The notes below the pieces were generated by a model that searched no databases, had not been told where the DNA came from, and worked only from the letters and a program-made list of their open reading frames with translations. This document shows, one piece after another, positions 10,968 to 19,941 of a DNA stretch of 64,000 nucleotides. Numbering within the stretch: the first letter of the stretch is position 1; each line of letters opens with the position of its first letter. The DNA is from Poindextera sp963706385 (lineage in GTDB: Bacteria; Pseudomonadota; Alphaproteobacteria; Caulobacterales; Caulobacteraceae). The DNA lies in assembly GCA_963706385.1 (NCBI GenBank), contig OY970153.1, forward strand, positions 310,001 to 374,000, written 5' to 3'. The position numbers were made by a program, and so were the translations under genes.

Positions 10968-11345
10968 ATGAACGCCTTTCTGCTCCAGTATCTTCCGATC
11001 GTGATCTTCTTGGGGCTCGCGACCGTCATCGGGCTAGCCTTCATCATCGCCGCCGCGGTGCTTGCGCCCAAGGCGCCCGACGCGGAAAAGACCTCCGCCT
11101 ACGAATGCGGCTTCAACGCCTTCGACGACGCGCGGATGAAGTTCGACGTGCGATTCTATCTGGTTTCGATCCTGTTCATCATCTTCGACCTCGAGGTCGC
11201 CTTCCTGTTCCCATGGGCGGTGGCGCTGATGAAGCTGCCGCGCGCCGCGCAGGTGTTCTCGTTCTGGTCGATGATGTGCTTCCTCGGCGTTCTGACCGTG
11301 GGCTTCATCTACGAATGGAAGAAAGGCGCCCTGGAATGGCAGTGA
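10968..11345 (+). CDS. nuoA: NADH-quinone oxidoreductase subunit A
   Basis: A 125-residue membrane subunit of respiratory complex I with three membrane helices. The family marker YECGFNAFDDARMKFDVRFYL lies in the loop after helix 1, followed by FDLEVAFLFPW in helix 2. It links the peripheral arm to the membrane arm near the quinone site. I chose the ATG at 10968, which places the first helix (LLQYLPIVIFLGLATVIGL) at the N-terminus; an upstream in-frame ATG at 10920 overlaps the promoter. The stop codon overlaps the start of nuoB by 10 bases. Confidence 0.95.
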   Translation: MNAFLLQYLPIVIFLGLATVIGLAFIIAAAVLAPKAPDAEKTSAYECGFNAFDDARMKFDVRFYLVSILFIIFDLEVAFLFPWAVALMKLPRAAQVFSFWSMMCFLGVLTVGFIYEWKKGALEWQ

Positions 11346-11896
11346 TCGTTCCTGCCGGCTCGGCCGGCCGCGCCTCGGTCGAGGGCTATGACCCCAAGCT
11401 TCACGATCCCTATTTCGACGGGGTCTCCAACGCTCTCGCCGACAAGGGTTTCATCACCGCCGCGGCGGACGACCTGATCACCTGGGCCCGCACCGGTTCT
11501 TTAATGTGGATGAGCTTCGGGCTGGCCTGCTGCGCGATCGAGATGATTCAGGCGGCGATGCCGCGCTATGACGTCGAGCGCTTCGGCTTCGCGCCGCGCG
11601 GCACCCCGCGCCAGTCCGACGTGATGATCGTCGCCGGCACCTTGACCAACAAAATGGCTCCCGCGTTGCGCAAGGTTTACGACCAGATGCCGGAGCCCCG
11701 CTACGTGATCTCGATGGGTTCCTGCGCAAACGGCGGCGGCTACTACTATTTTAGCTATTCGGTGGTGCGCGGCTGCGACCGGATCGTACCGGTGGACATC
11801 TATGTCCCCGGCTGCCCGCCGACCGCCGAAGCCCTCGTCTACGGTATGCTGCAGCTGCAAAAGAAAATCCGCCGGACGGGATCGATCGAACGATGA
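11336..11896 (+). CDS. nuoB: NADH-quinone oxidoreductase subunit B
   Basis: A 186-residue complex I subunit that carries the terminal 4Fe-4S cluster N2, which hands electrons to ubiquinone. The ligands are visible as tandem C65-C66 (LACCAIEM), C130 (GSCAN) and C160 (PGCPP). The start ATG lies inside the end of nuoA, and the stop overlaps nuoC by 4 bases (ATGA), implying translational coupling. Confidence 0.96.
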   Translation: MAVIVPAGSAGRASVEGYDPKLHDPYFDGVSNALADKGFITAAADDLITWARTGSLMWMSFGLACCAIEMIQAAMPRYDVERFGFAPRGTPRQSDVMIVAGTLTNKMAPALRKVYDQMPEPRYVISMGSCANGGGYYYFSYSVVRGCDRIVPVDIYVPGCPPTAEALVYGMLQLQKKIRRTGSIER

Positions 11897-12510
11897 GCCG
11901 CTGGGTTTCCGACGAGGCGCTGAGCGAGCTCGGCGAGACTATCAAGGCCGCCTGCGGCGCCGGCGTCGGCGAGACCCTGGTCGCCTACGGCGAGCTGACG
12001 GTGCTGGCCGAGGCTTCGCGGATCGCCAAGGTGCTGGGCGTGCTGCGAGACCATCCGGACCTGCGCTTCCAGCAGTTGACCGACATCTGCGGCGTCGACT
12101 ATCCCGAGCGCGCCAAGCGGTTCGAGGTGGTCTACCACCTGCTGTCGCTGATCAAGAACCGCCGCGTGCGGGTCAAGGTCCAGACCGACGAGACCGTTCC
12201 GGTTCCGACCGTGACGGGAGTCTACCCCTGCGCCGACTGGTACGAGCGCGAGGCGTTCGACATGTTCGGCGTCTACTTCGACGGCCATCCGGACCTGCGC
12301 CGGATCCTGACCGACTATGGCTTCCAGGGCCATCCGTTGCGCAAGGACTTCCCGATGACCGGCTACGTCGAAGTCCGCTACGACGACGAGCAGAAGCGGG
12401 TGGTCTACGAGCCGGTGAAGATCACCGAGTTTCGCGCCTTCGATTTCCTATCGCCCTGGGAAGGCGCCGAGTACGTCCTGCCGGGCGACGAAAAGGCGGA
12501 GGCGAAGTGA
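11893..12510 (+). CDS. nuoC: NADH-quinone oxidoreductase subunit C
   Basis: A 205-residue peripheral-arm subunit (30 kDa subunit family) without cofactors. The signature is the stretch DWYEREAFDMFGVYFDGHPDLRRILTDYGF, followed by HPLRKDFPMTGYVEVRYD. nuoC and nuoD are separate genes here, unlike the fused nuoCD of enterobacteria. The stop codon overlaps the nuoD start by one base (TGATG). Confidence 0.96.
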   Translation: MSRWVSDEALSELGETIKAACGAGVGETLVAYGELTVLAEASRIAKVLGVLRDHPDLRFQQLTDICGVDYPERAKRFEVVYHLLSLIKNRRVRVKVQTDETVPVPTVTGVYPCADWYEREAFDMFGVYFDGHPDLRRILTDYGFQGHPLRKDFPMTGYVEVRYDDEQKRVVYEPVKITEFRAFDFLSPWEGAEYVLPGDEKAEAK

Positions 12511-13736
12511 TGGCCGACGACCGGCATCCCGTTCCCGAGGCCTCCGAGTCCGCCGCCAGCGAGCACGACCGCAAGTTCTCTATCAACTTCGGTCCGCAGC
12601 ACCCGGCCGCGCACGGGGTATTGCGCATGGTGCTGGAACTCGACGGGGAGCTGGTCGAGCGGGTCGATCCACACATCGGGCTTCTGCACCGAGGCACCGA
12701 AAAGCTGATGGAGGCCCGCACCTACCTCCAGAACGTGCCGTACTTCGACCGGCTCGACTACGTCTCGCCGATGAACCAGGAGCACGCCTTCTGCCTGGCG
12801 ATCGAGCGTCTGGCCAAGATCGAAGTTCCCTACCGCGCCCAGCTGATCCGCGTGCTCTACTGCGAGATCGGTCGGATCCTGAACCACGTGTTCAACGTCA
12901 CCCACCAGGCGATGGACGTCGGCGCCCTGACCCCGCCGTTGTGGGGGGGCGAAGAGCGCGAAAAGCTGATGGTGTTCTGTGAGCGCGCCTGCGGGGCCAG
13001 GCTGCATGCGAACTACTACCGTCCGGGCGGCGTGCATCAGGACCTTCCGCCGGAGCTGATCGAAGACATCGACGCCTGGGCCGTACACTACCCCAAGGTG
13101 ATCGACGACATCGAGGGCCTGATCACCGACAACCGAATCTTCAAGCAACGCAACGTCGACATCGGCGTGGTGACCCGCGACGAGGCCCTGGCCTGGGGTT
13201 TTTCCGGGGTGATGGTGCGCGGCTCGGGCGTCGCGTGGGACTTGCGGCGCAACCAGCCCTACGAATGCTATGACGAGATGGAATTCGACATTCCGCTCGG
13301 CGTCAACGGCGATTGTTACGATCGCTACCTTTGCCGCGTCGAGGAGATGCGCCAGTCGGTCAAGATCATGCGCCAGTGCGTCGAACGTCTGCGCAAGAGC
13401 CCGGGGCCAGTGTTGACCGTGGACCACAAAGCGACGCCGCCGCGCCGGTCAGAGATGAAGCGCTCGATGGAGGCGCTGATCCACCACTTCAAGCTCTATA
13501 CCGAGGGCTTGCACACCCACCCCGGCGAAGCCTACGCCGCGGTCGAGGCGCCCAAGGGCGAGTTCGGCGTGTTCCTGGTGTCCGACGGCTCCAACAAGCC
13601 CTACCGCTGCAAGATCCGCTCGCCCGGCTACGCGCACTTGGCGTCCATGGACTGGATCAACCGCGGCCACATGCTGGCCGACGTTTCGGCGGTGTTGGGT
13701 TCGCTGGATATCGTGTTCGGGGAGGTGGACCGTTGA
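12510..13736 (+). CDS. nuoD: NADH-quinone oxidoreductase subunit D
   Basis: A 408-residue 49-kDa-type subunit that forms the quinone-binding pocket with NuoB. The family start FSINFGPQHPAAHGVLRM is near residue 22, with HIGLLHRGTEKLME after it. The C-terminus MLADVSAVLGSLDIVFGEVDR is the usual one. The ATG at 12510 overlaps the nuoC stop. After it comes a 67-base spacer before nuoE in which no convincing gene is seen. Confidence 0.96.
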   Translation: MADDRHPVPEASESAASEHDRKFSINFGPQHPAAHGVLRMVLELDGELVERVDPHIGLLHRGTEKLMEARTYLQNVPYFDRLDYVSPMNQEHAFCLAIERLAKIEVPYRAQLIRVLYCEIGRILNHVFNVTHQAMDVGALTPPLWGGEEREKLMVFCERACGARLHANYYRPGGVHQDLPPELIEDIDAWAVHYPKVIDDIEGLITDNRIFKQRNVDIGVVTRDEALAWGFSGVMVRGSGVAWDLRRNQPYECYDEMEFDIPLGVNGDCYDRYLCRVEEMRQSVKIMRQCVERLRKSPGPVLTVDHKATPPRRSEMKRSMEALIHHFKLYTEGLHTHPGEAYAAVEAPKGEFGVFLVSDGSNKPYRCKIRSPGYAHLASMDWINRGHMLADVSAVLGSLDIVFGEVDR

Positions 13737-13803
13737 GGACGGCTCCAACCCTCTTCGCCGCGTCCGCAGGGCCGATCGCCACCGCGTCGCAGGAGTTCTG
13801 CTG

Positions 13804-14475
13804 ATGTCCGTCCGCCGCCTCGCCAAGGAACAGCCCGCCTCGTTCGCCTTCTCCGCCGAGACGATGGAGAAGGCGCGCTGGTGGATCGCCAAATATCCGG
13901 CAGGGCGCCAGCAGTCGGCGGTGATCCCGATCCTCTGGCTGGTGCAGAAGCAGGAGGGCTGGGTTTGCGAGCCGGCGCTTCGGGCGATCGCCGAGCTGCT
14001 GTCGATGCCGGTGATCCGGGTGCTGGAGGTGGCGACCTTCTACACCATGTTCCAGCTCGAGCCGGTCGGGACCACCGCCCTGATCCAGGTCTGTGGCACC
14101 ACGCCGTGCATGCTGCGCGGGGCGAACGATCTGATGAAGGTCTGCAAGGACAAGATCGGGCCGAAGAACCACCGCTCGGCCGATGGCGCCTTCACTTGGG
14201 AAGAGGTCGAGTGCCTTGGCGCCTGCTGCAACGCGCCGATGGCCCAGATCAACGACTATTATTACGAGGACCTGACGCCGGAAAACTTGGCCCAGATCAT
14301 CGACGACCTCGCCGCCGGCAAGTCGCCCAAGCCCGGCTCCTACGTCGGCCGGCATTCGTCCGAGCCCGCGGGCGGGGCGCGGACCCTGACCGATCCGGCA
14401 CTCTATGACGGCTCGGCCGCGGCGCCGATCAAGGCGGTGCCGAACGCGCCGGTGGCGGAAGCGCCGGCCGGATGA
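13804..14475 (+). CDS. nuoE: NADH-quinone oxidoreductase subunit E
   Basis: A 223-residue 24-kDa-type subunit with a thioredoxin-like 2Fe-2S domain (cluster N1a). The four cysteine ligands lie in QVCGTTPCMLRG and ECLGACCNAPM. About 50 residues after the conserved domain form an Ala/Pro-rich tail (ending VPNAPVAEAPAG) that is longer than in enterobacterial NuoE but common in alphaproteobacteria. It overlaps the next small gene by 4 bases. Confidence 0.95.
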   Translation: MSVRRLAKEQPASFAFSAETMEKARWWIAKYPAGRQQSAVIPILWLVQKQEGWVCEPALRAIAELLSMPVIRVLEVATFYTMFQLEPVGTTALIQVCGTTPCMLRGANDLMKVCKDKIGPKNHRSADGAFTWEEVECLGACCNAPMAQINDYYYEDLTPENLAQIIDDLAAGKSPKPGSYVGRHSSEPAGGARTLTDPALYDGSAAAPIKAVPNAPVAEAPAG

Positions 14476-14753
14476 GCGAGGTCGCGGATTTCCGGAACGC
14501 ACTGAACTCCGCCGGCCAGCCCTGGAGCCGGTGGGGCGTGCGCGTCGCCGGCGGCGGCATCGTGGCGCTCCTGGCGCTGCAGCTCATTCCGCGCGTGCCC
14601 TATGCGCTTTACGCCCTGATCGGCGCGGTCGGCGTGATCGCGGTCGGCTGGGTGCTGCTGATCATGGCCGTGCTCAAGCGCCGCCGCTGGGCCAAGGACC
14701 ATCCGATCGCGGACGTCCCGCTGGACCATCATCCCTTGACGGGCGCGCCATGA
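14472..14753 (+). CDS. Small membrane protein of the nuo operon (unknown function)
   Basis: A 93-residue protein with two predicted membrane helices, VAGGGIVALLALQLIP and YALYALIGAVGVIAVGWVLLIMAVL. A basic KRRRWAKDH stretch follows on what would be the cytoplasmic side, and the C-terminus is His/Pro-rich (PLDHHPLTGAP). It overlaps nuoE and the next gene by 4 bases each, so it is translated with complex I. I do not recognise a family; a role in complex I assembly or a lineage-specific accessory subunit is inference only. Confidence 0.75.
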   Translation: MSEVADFRNALNSAGQPWSRWGVRVAGGGIVALLALQLIPRVPYALYALIGAVGVIAVGWVLLIMAVLKRRRWAKDHPIADVPLDHHPLTGAP

Positions 14754-14983
14754 CCGCGCCGGGGGCCATCGAGGTTCCGGTCCAGCGCCGGCGGCTGGCG
14801 GTGATGCTGGCGATCAACCTGATGTGCGTGCTGATGGCCGCTGCCGCGGCGGTCGGGGTGTTCGCCTATCACGTCATGGGCCTGATCTATCTCTTCGTCG
14901 CCGCGCTCCTGGCCGGGTTCGCGGCCCACGTCTGGTTGATGCTCGGCCTCGCGCAACGCGCGGGACCGAAGGGGAGCGCTTGA
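14750..14983 (+). CDS. Second small membrane protein of the nuo operon (unknown function)
   Basis: A 77-residue protein with two predicted helices, LAVMLAINLMCVLMAAAAAVGVFA and GLIYLFVAALLAGFAAHVWLMLGLA, and a short basic tail (QRAGPKG). It overlaps the preceding gene by 4 bases (ATGA) and is followed at once by nuoF. Function is unknown. Its place between nuoE and nuoF and its overlap coupling suggest a link with complex I. Confidence 0.72.
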   Translation: MTAPGAIEVPVQRRRLAVMLAINLMCVLMAAAAAVGVFAYHVMGLIYLFVAALLAGFAAHVWLMLGLAQRAGPKGSA

Positions 14984-14985
14984 GC

Positions 14986-16305
14986 ATGGTCGGCATCCTT
15001 GAAGACAAGGACCGCATCTTCACCAACCTCTACGGCTTGCAGGACTGGCGGCTGGAAGGGGCGAAGAAGCGTGGCGCGTGGAACGCCACCGCCGACATTC
15101 TTGCGCTTGGGGGCCCTTGGATCGTCGATCAGATCAAGAACTCGGGCCTGCGCGGCCGAGGCGGCGCCGGTTTCGGCGCCGGCCTGAAATGGTCGTTCAT
15201 GCCCAAGGTCCCGAACCCCGAGCGACCGCACTATCTAGTGGTCAACGCCGATGAGTCGGAACCGGGCACCTGCAAGGACCGGGAGATCATGCGGCACGAT
15301 CCGCACCTTCTGATCGAGGGCTGCCTGATCGCCAGTTTCGCGATGCAGGCCCACGTCTGTTACGTCTACATCCGCGGCGAATACGTGCGCGAGCGCGAGG
15401 TGCTGGAAGCGGCGGTCAAGGAGGCCTATGCGGCCAAGCTGATCGGCAAAAACAACGTCCACGGCTGGGACTTCGACCTCTACGTCCACCACGGCGCCGG
15501 CGCCTACATCTGCGGCGAGGAAACCGCGTTGCTGGAAAGCCTGGAGGGCAAGAAGGGCCAGCCGCGGCTGAAGCCGCCGTTCCCCGCCGGCGCCGGGGTC
15601 TATGGCTGTCCGACCACGGTCAACAACGTCGAGTCGATCGCGGTGGTGGGGACCATCCTGCGCCGCGGGGCCGACTGGTTCGCCGGTTTCGGGCGGCCGA
15701 ACAACACCGGCACCAAGCTGATGTGCGTCTCCGGCCACGTCGAGCGGCCGTGCAATGTCGAAGAGACCATGTCGATCCCGCTGAAGCAGCTTCTGGAGGA
15801 GCACTGCGGCGGGGTGCGCGGCGGTTGGGGCAACCTCAAGGCGGTGATTCCCGGCGGCTCGTCGGTGCGGATGATCCCCGCGCACGAGGCCGAGACCGCG
15901 CTGATGGATTTCGACAGCCTGTCGGCGCTGAAGTCGGGCCTCGGCACCGCCGCGGTGATCGTGATGGACAAGTCCACCGACCTGGTGCGGGCGATCGCGC
16001 GGATCAGCTACTTCTACAAGCATGAGAGCTGCGGCCAGTGCACCCCCTGCCGCGAGGGGACTGGCTGGATGTGGCGGGTGATGGAGCGGATGGCCCTGGG
16101 CGACGCGGACCCCAAGGAGATCGACACCCTGCTGGACGTCGCCTCCCAGGTCGAGGGCCACACCATCTGCGCCCTGGGCGATGCGGCCGCCTGGCCGATC
16201 CAGGGCCTGTTCCGACATTTCCGTCCCGAGATCGAGCAACGCATCGCCACTTACCGCTCCGGCCGGCCGCACATTCAGGGCGCGCGCCTCGAGGCCGCGG
16301 AGTAG
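14986..16305 (+). CDS. nuoF: NADH-quinone oxidoreductase subunit F
   Basis: A 439-residue NADH-oxidising subunit that binds FMN, NADH and the 4Fe-4S cluster N3. The nucleotide-binding stretch is SGLRGRGGAGFGAGLKW, and NADESEPGTCKDR and GAGAYICGEETAL follow. The cluster ligands lie in SCGQCTPCREGTGW and a later cysteine in HTICALGDAAAWP. The ATG at 14986 is just past the preceding stop; a TTG at 14980 is a weaker alternative. The stop codon overlaps the ribosome-binding site of the TM2 gene. Confidence 0.96.
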   Translation: MVGILEDKDRIFTNLYGLQDWRLEGAKKRGAWNATADILALGGPWIVDQIKNSGLRGRGGAGFGAGLKWSFMPKVPNPERPHYLVVNADESEPGTCKDREIMRHDPHLLIEGCLIASFAMQAHVCYVYIRGEYVREREVLEAAVKEAYAAKLIGKNNVHGWDFDLYVHHGAGAYICGEETALLESLEGKKGQPRLKPPFPAGAGVYGCPTTVNNVESIAVVGTILRRGADWFAGFGRPNNTGTKLMCVSGHVERPCNVEETMSIPLKQLLEEHCGGVRGGWGNLKAVIPGGSSVRMIPAHEAETALMDFDSLSALKSGLGTAAVIVMDKSTDLVRAIARISYFYKHESCGQCTPCREGTGWMWRVMERMALGDADPKEIDTLLDVASQVEGHTICALGDAAAWPIQGLFRHFRPEIEQRIATYRSGRPHIQGARLEAAE

Positions 16306-16309
16306 GACG

Positions 16310-16750
16310 GTGCGCGGCAAGGTGCTCTCCTTCGGCGAGGCGGACGGGACCGGCCTGATCAGCGGCGAGGACGGCCAGCGCTACGGCTTTTCCCGAAGCG
16401 CGCTGCAGGCGGGCGCGACCCGCGTCCTGCCGGGCGCCGAGGTGGACTTCCAGGTCGAGGACGGCGCGGCCGTCGGGGTCTATGTCGTCGCGCCGTCCGC
16501 CAGCGACAAGAACCGTATCGTCGCCGCTCTGCTGGCCCTGTTCCTGGGCCATCTGGGCGTGCACAAATTCTACCTAGGCAAGACCAACGCCGGGATCGTC
16601 ATGCTGGTCTGCGGCACGATCGGCTGGCTGCTTATCCTGCCGGGCGTGGTGAACATGCTGATCGCCTTCATCGAGTTCGTCATCTACCTGGTCAAATCAG
16701 ACCAGGATTTCTATCGGGACTATGTCGTCGGAGACCGCTCATGGCTGTGA
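16310..16750 (+). CDS. Cold-shock-like domain plus TM2 membrane protein
   Basis: A 146-residue two-part protein. Residues 1-62 resemble a cold-shock/OB fold (MRGKVLSFGEADGTGLISGE...RYGFSRSAL...GAEVDFQVEDGAAVGVYV). Residues 65-125 form a TM2 domain with two helices, marked by ALFLGHLGVHKFYLGKTNAGI. The start is probably the GTG at 16310, 5 bases after nuoF and preceded by an AGGA that overlaps the nuoF stop. It sits between nuoF and nuoG on the same strand. Function is unknown; the N-terminal fold might bind RNA or be a structural OB domain. Confidence 0.82.
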   Translation: MRGKVLSFGEADGTGLISGEDGQRYGFSRSALQAGATRVLPGAEVDFQVEDGAAVGVYVVAPSASDKNRIVAALLALFLGHLGVHKFYLGKTNAGIVMLVCGTIGWLLILPGVVNMLIAFIEFVIYLVKSDQDFYRDYVVGDRSWL

Positions 16751-16785
16751 CGCCTTCCCGCAACGCCCGCTCGCGAGTGAATTGA

Positions 16786-18852
16786 ATGCCCAAGGCCAAG
16801 GTCAACGGCGTCGAGGTCGAGTTCGAACCCGGGATGACGGTTCTGCAGGTGGCGGAGCTGGCCGGGGAAGAGATCCCGCGCTTCTGCTACCATGAGCGGC
16901 TGTCGATCGCCGGCAACTGCCGCATGTGCCTGGTCGAGGTGAAGCCCGGGCCGCCCAAGCCCCAGGCCTCGTGCGCCCTGCCAGCCGCCGACAATCAGGA
17001 GATATTCACCAACACCCCGATGGTCAGGAAGGCCCGGGAAGGGGTGATGGAGTTCCTGTTGATCAACCATCCGCTGGACTGCCCGATCTGCGACCAGGGC
17101 GGCGAGTGCGACCTGCAGGACCAGGCCATGGGCTATGGCCGCGACGACAGCCGCTATGCCGACAACAAGCGCGCGGTCGAAGAGAAGTTCATGGGTCCGC
17201 TGATCAAGACGGTGATGACGCGTTGCATCCAGTGCACCCGCTGCGTGCGCTTCATCACCGAGGTCGCCGGCCAGTCGGAAATTGGCCTGATCTCCAGAGG
17301 TGAGGATGTGGAGATCACCACCTATCTGGAAGGCGCGGTGACCAGCGAGCTGTCGGGCAATGTCATCGATCTGTGCCCGGTCGGCGCCCTGACCTCTAAG
17401 CCCTACGCCTTCAACGCCCGGCCTTGGGAGCTGAAAAAGACCGAGAGCGTCGATGTGATGGATGCCCTGGGCTCGGCGATCCGCGTCGACGCGCGCGGCG
17501 GCGAGGTGATGCGCGTGCTGCCGCGCGTCAACGACGAGGTCAACGAGGAGTGGATCTCGGACAAGACCCGCTACGCCTGCGACGGCCTCATGCGCCAGCG
17601 GCTGGACCGACCCTATGTGCGCGCGCGTAGCAAGCTGCGCGTGGCGAACTGGACCGAGGCCCTGGTGGCCTGCGCCAAAAAACTGAAGGCGGTTGCGCCT
17701 GAGCGGATCGGGGTGATCGCCGGCGACCTGCAGGACGCCGAGTCGATGAAAGCGGCGCTCGACCTATTCGTCGGCCTTGGCGTGGCGAGCCTCGACTGCC
17801 GGCAGGACGGGGCCCAGATCGGCGAGGGCCCGCGCGAAAGCTGGCTGTTCAACTCGACCATCATGGGCCTGGACGAGGCCGACGCGCTGTTGCTGATCGG
17901 AACCAATCCCAGGCTCGAGGCGGCGGTGCTGAACGCTCGCATCCGCAAGAACTGGCTCGGCCGCGACCTCAAGATCGGCCTGATCGGTGAGCGGGCGGCG
18001 CTTACCTACGACTACGATTATCTGGGCGCGGGCCCGGACTCCCTGACCAAGTTGGTCAAGGCCAAGACCGGCTTCGCCGCGGTGTTGCAGGCGGCCAAGC
18101 GGCCGATGATTATCGTTGGGGCCGGCGCTCTGGCGCGCGAGGATGGCGCGGCGGTGCTGGCCGAGGCGGGCCAGGCGGCCAACGCCTTCGGGGTCGTGGC
18201 CCAAGGCTGGAACGGCTTCAACGTGCTGCATGGCGCGGCCAGTCGCGTCGGCGGCCTGGACTTGGGTTTTATCCCCAAGAAGGGCGGCCTGGACGCCAAG
18301 GCGATGACCGCGAAAGGCGCACTGGACGTGCTGGTGCTCTTGGGCGCTGACGAGGTCGACCTGACCGCCACCGACGCCTTCGTGATCTATCTGGGAACCC
18401 ACGGCGACGTGGGCGCGCACCGCGCCGACGTGATCCTGCCGGGCGCCGCTTACACCGAGAAGGACGGCCTCTACGTCAACACCGAAGGCCGCCCGCAGCT
18501 GGGTGAGCGGGCGGCGTTTCCCAAGGGCGAGGCGCGGGAGGACTGGGCGATCCTGCGGGCCCTGTCCGAACGGGTGGGGGCCAAGCTGCCGTACGACACC
18601 CTGAATCAGCTGCGCGCCAAGCTGTTCGCCGACCACCCCACGTTCGGCCAGGTCGACCATGCCCCGGGCTCGACACCTGCAGCGCTCGACCTCGGCAAGG
18701 TGGGCGTCAAGGGCGCGGTCTCGGACGCGCCATTCGCTAGCCCGGTCAAGGACTTCTATTTCACCAACCCGATCGCGCGGGCGAGCGTGACCATGGCGGA
18801 ATGCTCCGCCAGCGTCGCCGCCGCGCGGGCCGGCCGACTTGCGGCGGAGTAG
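16786..18852 (+). CDS. nuoG: NADH-quinone oxidoreductase subunit G
   Basis: A 688-residue 75-kDa-type subunit of the peripheral arm. The N-terminal 2Fe-2S ferredoxin domain uses cysteines in RFCYHERLSIAGNCRMC and ASCALP. The His/Cys and 4Fe-4S motifs lie in NHPLDCPICDQGGECDLQD and RCIQCTRCVRF, with a further cysteine in DLCPVGAL. The remainder is the molybdopterin-oxidoreductase-like domain, which has lost its cofactor in complex I. Size matches mitochondrial-type NuoG rather than the longer enterobacterial form. It starts 36 bases after the TM2 gene. Confidence 0.95.
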   Translation: MPKAKVNGVEVEFEPGMTVLQVAELAGEEIPRFCYHERLSIAGNCRMCLVEVKPGPPKPQASCALPAADNQEIFTNTPMVRKAREGVMEFLLINHPLDCPICDQGGECDLQDQAMGYGRDDSRYADNKRAVEEKFMGPLIKTVMTRCIQCTRCVRFITEVAGQSEIGLISRGEDVEITTYLEGAVTSELSGNVIDLCPVGALTSKPYAFNARPWELKKTESVDVMDALGSAIRVDARGGEVMRVLPRVNDEVNEEWISDKTRYACDGLMRQRLDRPYVRARSKLRVANWTEALVACAKKLKAVAPERIGVIAGDLQDAESMKAALDLFVGLGVASLDCRQDGAQIGEGPRESWLFNSTIMGLDEADALLLIGTNPRLEAAVLNARIRKNWLGRDLKIGLIGERAALTYDYDYLGAGPDSLTKLVKAKTGFAAVLQAAKRPMIIVGAGALAREDGAAVLAEAGQAANAFGVVAQGWNGFNVLHGAASRVGGLDLGFIPKKGGLDAKAMTAKGALDVLVLLGADEVDLTATDAFVIYLGTHGDVGAHRADVILPGAAYTEKDGLYVNTEGRPQLGERAAFPKGEAREDWAILRALSERVGAKLPYDTLNQLRAKLFADHPTFGQVDHAPGSTPAALDLGKVGVKGAVSDAPFASPVKDFYFTNPIARASVTMAECSASVAAARAGRLAAE

Positions 18853-18855
18853 GCG

Positions 18856-19929
18856 ATGATTTCCGAACACTTGCCGCCCTGGCTCTGGTTCGTCCTGACC
18901 TTCGCCCAGATTCTGCTGGTGACTGTCTGCGTCCTGGTCGCGCTCGCATTCCTGCTGTGGGGCGACCGCAAAGTCTGGGCGGGCGTCATGCTGCGCAAAG
19001 GCCCCAATGTGGTGGGCCCGTTCGGCCTGCTGCAATCCTTCGCCGACTTCATCAAGTTCGTGTTGAAGGAGATCGTCATCCCTGCCGGGGCGGACAAGGT
19101 CGTCTTTTTGCTGGCGCCTCTGATCAGCTTCATTCTGGCCTTCGGAGCCTGGGCGGCGCTGCCGCTCGCGCCGGGTTGGGTGGTCTCCAACATCAACGTA
19201 GGCGTGCTCTACTTGTTCGCAGTCTCGTCGCTCGGGGTCTACGGCATCATCATGGGCGGCTGGGCGTCGAACTCGAAATATCCGTTCCTCGGCGCGCTGC
19301 GTTCGGCGGCCCAGATGGTCAGTTACGAGGTCTCGATCGGCTTTGTGATCGTCACCGTGATCCTTCTGGCCAATTCGATGAATCTGCAGACCATCGTCGA
19401 GCGCCAGGCCGGTGGTTTCTGGAACTGGAACGTGCTCGGCGGAAACGGGCTGAAGGGTTTGCCGTTGGCGTTGGTAATGGTCCCGATGGCGGTGATTTTC
19501 TTCGTCTCCGCCCTGGCCGAAACCAACCGACCGCCATTCGACCTAGCCGAAGCCGAATCCGAACTGGTGGCGGGGTATCAGGTCGAGTATTCCTCGACCC
19601 CGTACCTGCTCTACATGATCGCCGAATACACCAACATCGTCCTGATGTGCGGCCTGATCTCGGTGTTCTTCTTCGGCGGCTGGCAGGCGCCGTTCCCCAT
19701 CCCCTTCTTCGCGGACTTGCGGGGCACTGCGGGGAGCTTCTATGGCCTGCTCTGGCTGCTGGCGAAGATGCTTTTCTTCTTCTTCCTGTTCGCCATGGCC
19801 AAGGCGATCGTGCCCCGGTACCGCTACGACCAACTGATGCGGCTCGGCTGGAAGGTGTTCCTGCCGACCTCCCTGGTCGCGGTCGTGCTGGTCGCCGCCT
19901 ATCGCGTCTTCGTCCTGGTCGGCGCGTAG
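18856..19929 (+). CDS. nuoH: NADH-quinone oxidoreductase subunit H
   Basis: A 357-residue membrane subunit (ND1 family) with about eight helices that forms the quinone entry channel. Signatures are WGDRKVWAGVMLRKGPNVVGP in the first loop and AETNRPPFDLAEAESELVAGYQVEYS in the quinone-site loop, both strongly conserved. It starts 4 bases after nuoG. Confidence 0.96.
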   Translation: MISEHLPPWLWFVLTFAQILLVTVCVLVALAFLLWGDRKVWAGVMLRKGPNVVGPFGLLQSFADFIKFVLKEIVIPAGADKVVFLLAPLISFILAFGAWAALPLAPGWVVSNINVGVLYLFAVSSLGVYGIIMGGWASNSKYPFLGALRSAAQMVSYEVSIGFVIVTVILLANSMNLQTIVERQAGGFWNWNVLGGNGLKGLPLALVMVPMAVIFFVSALAETNRPPFDLAEAESELVAGYQVEYSSTPYLLYMIAEYTNIVLMCGLISVFFFGGWQAPFPIPFFADLRGTAGSFYGLLWLLAKMLFFFFLFAMAKAIVPRYRYDQLMRLGWKVFLPTSLVAVVLVAAYRVFVLVGA

Positions 19930-19941
19930 AGGAGTTTGCCG

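Noticed and set aside
13734..13803. A 23-codon frame starting with TTG between nuoD and nuoE
   Set aside because: No ribosome-binding site, a rare start codon and no recognisable features; it is more likely spacer.
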